Assembly: GCA_034112085.1 (NCBI GenBank)
Contig: JAWUWD010000094.1
Coordinates: 1-11,883 of the forward strand
Reading direction: 5' to 3'
DNA length: 11,883 nt
Source of the DNA: JAWUWD01 sp034112085
GTDB taxonomy: Bacteria; Bacteroidota; Bacteroidia; Cytophagales; Cyclobacteriaceae
Translations under genes and position numbers: made by a program
Part shown: one piece after another, positions 6,787-11,883 of the stretch
Layout of the letters: each line of letters starts with the position of its first letter
Numbering within the stretch: position 1 is the first letter of the stretch
Notes under the pieces: generated by a model
What the model saw: the letters and a program-made list of their open reading frames with translations, nothing else
Databases searched by the model: none
Told to the model about the DNA's origin: nothing

Positions 6787-9700
6787 ATGAATATTAATTT
6801 CATAGATACTGCAGGGAAAAATCCTGAGCATATTGGAGAGGAAGTCCAAAAAAGCAAGAATGAAACTTGCGTAGTTCATAACATTGAGCTGAAGGAATTT
6901 AAGAGATTAGCGCACTATCTCAGTGAAAATGTACAGCGAAAGATTTATTCTCAGTTTTCAAGCACCACACCCAAGCCTGGAGATATATTTTTAGTTGATA
7001 AAAATCACGAAATCAATTTTAACGGCCTGCAGCTAGATAAGAAAAGCAAAGCAGAAAAAAGTCATTCTTATGAAACCAAGCCCTTTATAGAACACAGTCT
7101 ATACAATGCGCTAACTGAAAAAATAAGGCTGGCAACTAAAGCAGCTAAAATAGGAATATGGACTTGGGATATCCAATCAGGCGAAGTGATTTGGGATCAA
7201 GCAATGAGCACGCTTTTCGACAGACAGGAGTTTGATTGTACCATAAAATCATTTGCAAAAATGATTCATCCAGAAGATGTCGATGAATTTTTTAAAGAAG
7301 TAGACAAACAACTTAAAGGTAACCAAGAGTTTAATTACTCTTTTCGTGCTGTAAAGCCTAATGAAGAAATAGTCCATTTGAAGGCCATGGGTTCAGTAGC
7401 AAATATCGCTGGTGTTCCACTGCTAATTGGTGCTATTTGGGACATCACTCAAGAAAAAATAGCCAACCAAGAGTTGAAACGTAAGAATGATGAATTGGTC
7501 AAGCTTGAAAGTTTCATTGATCAGAGTTCAGATGCCATACAAGTGAGCAATGAAAATGGACAATTGGTCTATATTAATAACATTGCTTCTGAGAGACTGG
7601 ACATCAAAAAAGAAGATATCGCCAATTATCATGTCTCGGATTTTGATCCGCTATTTACTGACAGTATAGCATGGCACAATCATGTCTTTGATTTAAAAAC
7701 CAATGGTATATGTACTTTTGCTAGCGTAAATATCAATCAGAAAACAAAAGAAACGTTCCCTGTTGAGGTCACAGTAACCTATCTAAATAATTATGATGAC
7801 GGCTATAAAATCGCCAATTCCAGAGACATTACTGAAAGGAAAAAGAATGAGCTTGCGCTACAAGAAAGTGAAGCTAAACATCGCTTTCTAGTTAATGCAA
7901 GTCAAGAACTAATATGCATACATAACATTGACGGTATCTATAAGTTCGTCTCCCCTTCTATCACCAAATTAACGGGTTATGAAGCCGCAGAATTAATAGG
8001 AAAAGATCCTTACACGTTTTTTCATCCCGATGACATCACGCTTATTTCCAAATACAACCCTCATCCTTTTATGAATGATGAGGCTACCTCAAACATTCAG
8101 AATAGATTCAAAAAGAAAAATGGTAAATACCTGTGGCTTGACGCCTATACTGAATCAATTAAAGATGAAAACGGTAATATAACATCTCTAATAAGCGTGT
8201 CGAGAAATATTACAGCATTAAAGGACACGGAAATTGCGCTTGCTGATAGCAAAGCTTTCATAGAGAGTATTGCTGACCATATCCCGGGCATGATTTTGCA
8301 GTATAAGCAATATAAAGACGGTAGAGACGGGTTTTCCTATTTCAATAATGAGGCAGTAAAGATCTGGGAATTATCCGCTGACGTACTAAAAAATAATATA
8401 GGTAAAGTCTGGGAAGGGGTTCATAAGGACGATGTAGCCGAGGTAGCTCAAAGTCTTGCACGCTCAAAAGAAAATTTATCTCTCTGGGAAAATGATCACC
8501 GCTTTGTACTACCGGATGGAAGAGTAAAGTGGCTAAGTTGTATTGGACAACCGACCGAGGGTGAGGACGGGTCGACGATATGGCATAACTTCATTTTTGA
8601 TATAACAGACAAGAAAAACACACAAATAGAATTAGCAAAAAGCGAAGAAATGCTTGCCAATATTGCTGATAGTATTCCTGGTGTCATTTGGAATTATGTC
8701 AGAGTTCCTGATGGAACTGAAGCGCTGGATTATATAAGCAAGGGGGCGGAAAGTATATATGAGTTGTCGCGGCAAGAGGCTTTGGATAATGTGAATGCAC
8801 TTTGGGAATTAATTCATCCAGATGACATCCCTGAATTTAGAAATTCTGTAGATGAATCGGGTAAAAATTTAACACCATGGGAATATGAATATAGAATTGT
8901 CATGCCCGATGGACGAATCAAGTGGTTAAGCGCAGCTGGACATCCAAAAAAGCTAGATAATGGCACCATTGTATGGAACAGTTTAGCCCTTGATATAACA
9001 GATAAACGAAACGCCGAAATGCAGCTTGCCCAAAGCGAAGAAATGCTTGCCAGTATTGCTGATAATATCCCTGGTGTCCTCTGGCGTTATATCAAAAACC
9101 CCAATGGTCCTACTGACACGATGGATTATATAAGCAAGGGCGTAGAGCGTATCTATGAAATTCCTAGGTCCGTTTGTATGAATAATTTGAATTTGATTTG
9201 GGAAATGATACATCCAAATGATCTTGCTGGAGTCGTAGCTTCAGTAGAAAAATGTAGTAATTATTTAATTCCATGGGTATATGAATACAGAATTATTATG
9301 CCTGATGGACGCATCAAGTGGATAAGCGCTGCTGGCCAGCCAAAAGAATTATCCAATGGAAGCATTGAATGGCAAAGTTTAGCTTTAGATATAACAGATA
9401 AAAAGAATGCTGAAATAAAACTTGCCGAAAGTGAAGAAATGCTCACTGATATCACTAATAATCTACCTGGTTTGATATATCGATATATCATATATCCAGA
9501 TGGCACGGATAAAATTCAATTTATTAGCGATGGATGTATTGATTTATGGGAGGTCTCAAAAGAAGACATACTAGCAGATGCTAAAAATGGGTGGGCTAAA
9601 ATACATCCTGATGATTTGAAAGAATTTTCAAAATCAGTAGAAAAGTCAGCAGCGGAATTAAGCATTTGGAACGCAGAGTGGCGTCTTGTGATGGATGATG

Positions 9701-11217
9701 GACGTGGGAAATGGGTGAGCGGTATTGGGCAACCTAAAAAGCTAGTAGATGGATCGCTATTATGGCATACCCTCCAGCTTGATATTACAGACAAAAAGAA
9801 TTTTGAAATAGCACTTGCCCAGAGCGAAGAAATGCTTTCTGATATCGCTAATAATTTACCTGGCCTGATTTTAAGATATATCATATATCCAGATGGCACG
9901 GATCAAATTCAATTTCTTAGCGATGGTTGTATTGATGTATGGGAGGTATCAAAAGAAGAAGCTTTAGCAGATGTAAGTAAAGTTTGGGCGAAAATTCACC
10001 CTGATGATCTTATCACATTTTCAAAATCAATAGACAAGTCAGCAGCTGACCTAAGCACATGGAAAGCAGAATGGCGCTTTGTGATGGATGATGGCCGTGT
10101 GAAATGGATTAGCGGTATTGGACAACCTAGAAAGCTAGCGGATGGATCTACGTTATGGCATACCATACAGCTCGATATTACAGATAAAAAGAATGTTGAA
10201 ATAGCGCTAGAAAATACCCTACAACAGCTTAATCTAAGTATAGTAGCAGGAAAAATTGGAGTTTGGGAATTGAATTTCAAAGACGGGCATTTAGATTGGA
10301 ATGATCAAATGTTTGAAATTTTCGGAATTGAAAAATCAAGTTATGACTTCAGTGTTGATACTTTCACTAAATCAATTCATCCTGAAGATCGTGCGTTTAC
10401 GTCTAATGAGTTGGGTAAAATAGCCCAAGGAGGCGTTTTAGAAGACATTCAATTTAGAATAGTAAGACCCGATGGACAAATAAGGCACATCAATGCTTCA
10501 GGTAAACCTTCCTCCTACAATGAAAATGGGGAGGTTGAAAAATTCATGGGCGTTAATATGGATGTAACGCATATTGCGGAGAATCAGGAAAGGTTAAAAG
10601 TCGCCATTCAAGAAAAAGATGCTCTTTTCAAGGAGCTCCATCATCGCATCAAAAATAATCTCCAGATGGTGTCAAGCTTATTATATATCAAGTCTACAAT
10701 GACTGATGACATGACGCTGAAGCATTTCATAGATGAAACGAGCGCCAAAATACGCTCTATTGCATCCATTCATGAGCATTTGTTACAAATGCAAGGTGTG
10801 AATGAACTGGATGTAAAGGACTATCTGGAAGCGTTATGTCAAAATCTTGTACAAACGTATTCATATAGTGATTCAAAATTCGAACTAAAAATGGATTTAG
10901 ATGCTGTCATTATGGATATTGACAGGGTTTTAGGCATTGGCTTGATAGTTAATGAAATAATATCTAATACAATGAAGTATGCCTACCCTGATAGTGGTGC
11001 TGGTAAAATTCATATCGCCCTAGAACATGAAAATAAAAATTCTATACTGACCGTTTCTGATAATGGGATAGGAATACCCACTGAGAAAATATCAAAAATT
11101 GACAACTCTTACGGCATGCAATTGATCTATCTATTCACCCAACAAATAGAAGGAACAATAAATATTAACAATAATAACGGTACCAAGTACACCATAAAAT
11201 TTCCAACTAATGTCTAA
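6787..11217 (+). CDS. Soluble nine-PAS sensor histidine kinase of the HisKA_2 type
   Basis: From ATG 6787 the protein has 1476 residues. Residues 1-110 match nothing I recognise. Nine PAS/PAC domains follow at about 115-222, 238-350, 358-478, 486-610, 617-741, 748-873, 880-1004, 1011-1135 and 1142-1262. Domains 4-8 repeat with a 131-132 residue period, and each ends in DITDK(K/R). The transmitter is HisKA_2: ELHHRIKNNLQ at 1283-1293, phosphoacceptor probably H1286, then an ATPase domain with N-box N1389 (GLIVNEIISN), G1 box DNGIG (1425-1429) and G2 box YGMQL (1442-1446). No membrane segment or signal peptide is visible, so it senses in the cytoplasm or through partner proteins. The PAS domains lack the LOV GRNCRFLQ motif; ligands are unknown. 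It overlaps the downstream receiver gene by 8 bases, making a coupled two-component pair. Confidence 0.93.
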   Translation: MNINFIDTAGKNPEHIGEEVQKSKNETCVVHNIELKEFKRLAHYLSENVQRKIYSQFSSTTPKPGDIFLVDKNHEINFNGLQLDKKSKAEKSHSYETKPFIEHSLYNALTEKIRLATKAAKIGIWTWDIQSGEVIWDQAMSTLFDRQEFDCTIKSFAKMIHPEDVDEFFKEVDKQLKGNQEFNYSFRAVKPNEEIVHLKAMGSVANIAGVPLLIGAIWDITQEKIANQELKRKNDELVKLESFIDQSSDAIQVSNENGQLVYINNIASERLDIKKEDIANYHVSDFDPLFTDSIAWHNHVFDLKTNGICTFASVNINQKTKETFPVEVTVTYLNNYDDGYKIANSRDITERKKNELALQESEAKHRFLVNASQELICIHNIDGIYKFVSPSITKLTGYEAAELIGKDPYTFFHPDDITLISKYNPHPFMNDEATSNIQNRFKKKNGKYLWLDAYTESIKDENGNITSLISVSRNITALKDTEIALADSKAFIESIADHIPGMILQYKQYKDGRDGFSYFNNEAVKIWELSADVLKNNIGKVWEGVHKDDVAEVAQSLARSKENLSLWENDHRFVLPDGRVKWLSCIGQPTEGEDGSTIWHNFIFDITDKKNTQIELAKSEEMLANIADSIPGVIWNYVRVPDGTEALDYISKGAESIYELSRQEALDNVNALWELIHPDDIPEFRNSVDESGKNLTPWEYEYRIVMPDGRIKWLSAAGHPKKLDNGTIVWNSLALDITDKRNAEMQLAQSEEMLASIADNIPGVLWRYIKNPNGPTDTMDYISKGVERIYEIPRSVCMNNLNLIWEMIHPNDLAGVVASVEKCSNYLIPWVYEYRIIMPDGRIKWISAAGQPKELSNGSIEWQSLALDITDKKNAEIKLAESEEMLTDITNNLPGLIYRYIIYPDGTDKIQFISDGCIDLWEVSKEDILADAKNGWAKIHPDDLKEFSKSVEKSAAELSIWNAEWRLVMDDGRGKWVSGIGQPKKLVDGSLLWHTLQLDITDKKNFEIALAQSEEMLSDIANNLPGLILRYIIYPDGTDQIQFLSDGCIDVWEVSKEEALADVSKVWAKIHPDDLITFSKSIDKSAADLSTWKAEWRFVMDDGRVKWISGIGQPRKLADGSTLWHTIQLDITDKKNVEIALENTLQQLNLSIVAGKIGVWELNFKDGHLDWNDQMFEIFGIEKSSYDFSVDTFTKSIHPEDRAFTSNELGKIAQGGVLEDIQFRIVRPDGQIRHINASGKPSSYNENGEVEKFMGVNMDVTHIAENQERLKVAIQEKDALFKELHHRIKNNLQMVSSLLYIKSTMTDDMTLKHFIDETSAKIRSIASIHEHLLQMQGVNELDVKDYLEALCQNLVQTYSYSDSKFELKMDLDAVIMDIDRVLGIGLIVNEIISNTMKYAYPDSGAGKIHIALEHENKNSILTVSDNGIGIPTEKISKIDNSYGMQLIYLFTQQIEGTININNNNGTKYTIKFPTNV
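8242..10209 (+). repeat. Five tandem 393-bp PAS-domain repeats inside the kinase gene
   Basis: Unit starts are at 8242, 8635, 9028, 9424 and 9817, with the next domain starting at 10210: four periods of 393 bases and one of 396. Shared landmarks per unit are SEEML (units 2-5), (I/L)PG near the start, (V/I)HxDD or IHPxD in the middle, DGRxKW and DITDK(K/R) at the end. Units 4 and 5 (9424-10209) are closest: by hand count 103 of 131 residues are identical, and a 28-base run beginning at 9482 recurs at 9875, exactly 393 bases on. Units 2 and 3 also share long DNA matches at the same offset. This is growth by in-frame tandem duplication. Confidence 0.92.
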
Positions 11218-11575
11218 AATACTCCTTGTCGAAGACGGCTTGATTATCGCCTTCCATCTCCGAAAGTTATTAGAAGATAATGGTCACGAGGTTATTGCCA
11301 ATTTGACGAATGGTGAGGAAGTATTTGATCATGTTGAAAAGTCAAATCCAGAGCTCATCATTCTTGATATAATGCTGAAAGGACAAATGAACGGTGTGGA
11401 AGCAGCCCAAGAATTAAGGAAGATTTCAAATACACCGATTATTTTTATGAGTGCCCTTGCCGATAACGAGACATTAGACAAAATAACAAAGATTACTAAT
11501 TCTATAAAGCTTAATAAGCCTTTTAAAGAAGATTTACTTATGCAAGAAATTAGTAAAATGCTATTGGACAAATAG
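11210..11575 (+). CDS. Single-domain response regulator (CheY-like receiver)
   Basis: The 121 residues form one receiver domain and nothing else. The acidic pocket is E8/D9, the phosphoacceptor is D53 (LIILDIML), the switch serine is S81 (FMSAL) and the conserved lysine is K103 (LNKPF), so all catalytic positions are present. The sequence style (VEDGLIIA at the N-terminus, GVEAAQELR after the phosphorylation site) matches receivers that pair with HisKA_2 kinases. The ATG at 11210 lies inside the last codons of the kinase gene, an 8-base overlap in a different frame, so the two are surely co-transcribed and probably translationally coupled. With no DNA-binding or enzymatic output domain, it must act by protein contact, as a phosphate sink, or as an intermediate in a phosphorelay whose later parts are elsewhere in the genome. 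Confidence 0.95.
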   Translation: MSKILLVEDGLIIAFHLRKLLEDNGHEVIANLTNGEEVFDHVEKSNPELIILDIMLKGQMNGVEAAQELRKISNTPIIFMSALADNETLDKITKITNSIKLNKPFKEDLLMQEISKMLLDK

Positions 11576-11774
11576 TTTGGGTAATGCTGACTACTGCTTG
11601 ATATAGGCACTCACTACATGAGATCTAAGACTGCTATAGGTCTGCTTATCCCTCTTCATGCTTAACGAGTTCAGAATGAATGGCTAGCCATACAGCTCTT
11701 CGATAACTGTTTTAAGGCGTAGGCAGATCGAAAAAACTAAAACCTATGTAGTGGACTAAACAGGTTACTACAAA
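11576..11774 (+). other. Non-coding stretch able to fold into a long imperfect rod
   Basis: Complementary segments are nested in order right after the receiver gene stop: TTTG 11576-11579 with CAAA 11771-11774; GTAA 11581-11584 with TTAC 11765-11768; CTG 11587-11589 with CAG 11761-11763; CACTACAT 11612-11619 with ATGTAGTG 11746-11753; GGTCTGCTT 11639-11647 with AGGCAGATC 11721-11729 (two G-U pairs); CTTAA 11661-11665 with TTAAG 11712-11716; AGTT 11668-11671 with AACT 11705-11708. A small hairpin ATGG/CCAT (11680-11691) sits near the tip. The shape and roughly 200-base size recall 6S-type rods, but no sequence signature was recognised. It may instead be a long 3' UTR fold or chance. Confidence 0.25.
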
Positions 11775-11799
11775 TAACTTATTTAGTGTCAGCGTCTCC

Positions 11800-11814
11800 A
11801 ACCTCAACAAGGTT
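11800..11814. other. Small hairpin AACCT/AGGTT
   Basis: AACCT at 11800-11804 is followed by a five-base loop and AGGTT at 11810-11814. The stem is perfect but weak and is followed by TACC rather than a T-run, so a terminator role for the kinase-regulator pair is possible but poorly supported. Confidence 0.2.
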
Positions 11815-11834
11815 TACCATATCAGCTCACTTCA

Positions 11835-11852
11835 TAATAAGGTGTTCTCACC
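11835..11852 (-). terminator. Second, weaker minus-strand terminator-like hairpin
   Basis: GGTG at 11841-11844 and CACC at 11849-11852 enclose a TTCT tetraloop. Read on the minus strand the stem is followed by TTATTAT, a modest T-rich tail. It lies just beyond the stronger hairpin at the window edge and could act as a back-up terminator for the same minus-strand gene. Confidence 0.3.
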
Positions 11853-11862
11853 CAAAAGCCAT

Positions 11863-11883
11863 AAAAAAAGGTGCAACTCCACC
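11863..11883 (-). terminator. Rho-independent terminator for a minus-strand gene beyond the right edge
   Basis: On the minus strand GGTG, a six-base loop and CACC are followed at once by seven T residues (the A-run at 11863-11869 on the plus strand). The stem is 11870-11873 with 11880-11883 and may lengthen with A-T pairs beyond the window edge. This is the typical form of an intrinsic terminator and implies a convergent gene to the right. If A-rich and T-rich flanks are on both sides it could also stop transcription from the kinase-regulator operon. Confidence 0.5.

Noticed and set aside
9261..10280. Several minus-strand open frames across the PAS repeats with similar sequences to one another
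   Set aside because: They are antisense shadows of the tandem PAS units; their mutual similarity simply mirrors the repeat on the plus strand.
11680..11691. Perfect 12-base palindrome ATGGCTAGCCAT as an operator
   Set aside because: About three perfect 12-base palindromes are expected by chance in a window this long, and no promoter or gene start is near; treated only as a possible hairpin tip.

Overview
The window looks like chromosomal DNA of a Bacteroidota bacterium, probably a free-living member of the Cytophagales or a related group. This rests on an AT-rich sequence, genes with almost no Shine-Dalgarno signals, a very large soluble multi-PAS HisKA_2 kinase beside a single-domain response regulator, and Tat-type export signals on TIM-barrel and GMC-associated proteins. 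The placement is inference; there is no rRNA or marker phylogeny here.

Bases 1-4692 (minus strand) form a compact gene run, read from right to left. It contains a Tat-signal sugar isomerase/epimerase-like TIM-barrel protein (4692-3742), a GMC-family FAD oxidoreductase with a four-cysteine motif (3720-1996), a Tat-signal gluconate 2-dehydrogenase subunit 3-like small subunit (1996-1289, overlapping the GMC gene by one base), a hydroxypyruvate isomerase-like TIM-barrel protein with a signal-like N-terminus (1241-372), and the start of arfB (357-1, cut by the window edge). The first four read as an envelope-located sugar or polyol oxidation cassette. The small subunit probably carries the leaderless GMC subunit across the membrane, and the two TIM-barrel proteins probably act before or after the oxidation. 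By analogy with known 3-keto-sugar chemistry, the oxidation could make a keto-sugar that a TIM-barrel enzyme then isomerises or cleaves. ArfB, a ribosome-rescue hydrolase, seems to be a housekeeping passenger at the 3' end.

A short divergent intergenic region (4693-4771) with a palindrome and repeated ATTCATT half-sites separates this run from a plus-strand MIP channel gene (4772-5476). That channel has the selectivity-filter residues of glycerol facilitators and could supply a small polyol or triose to the cell. Its link to the cassette is only positional.

Bases 5477-6786 are about 1.3 kb without a convincing gene. They hold several inverted repeats, including a nested pair at 6099-6170. 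Bases 6787-11217 encode a 1476-residue cytoplasmic histidine kinase with nine PAS domains. Five of them are successive copies of a 131-residue unit, and the last two copies are clearly a recent duplication. The gene overlaps by 8 bases a stand-alone receiver domain gene (11210-11575), giving a two-component pair with no DNA-binding output in the window. The final 300 bases are non-coding. They start with a region able to fold into a long imperfect rod, and end with hairpins that look like terminators for a minus-strand gene beyond the right edge.
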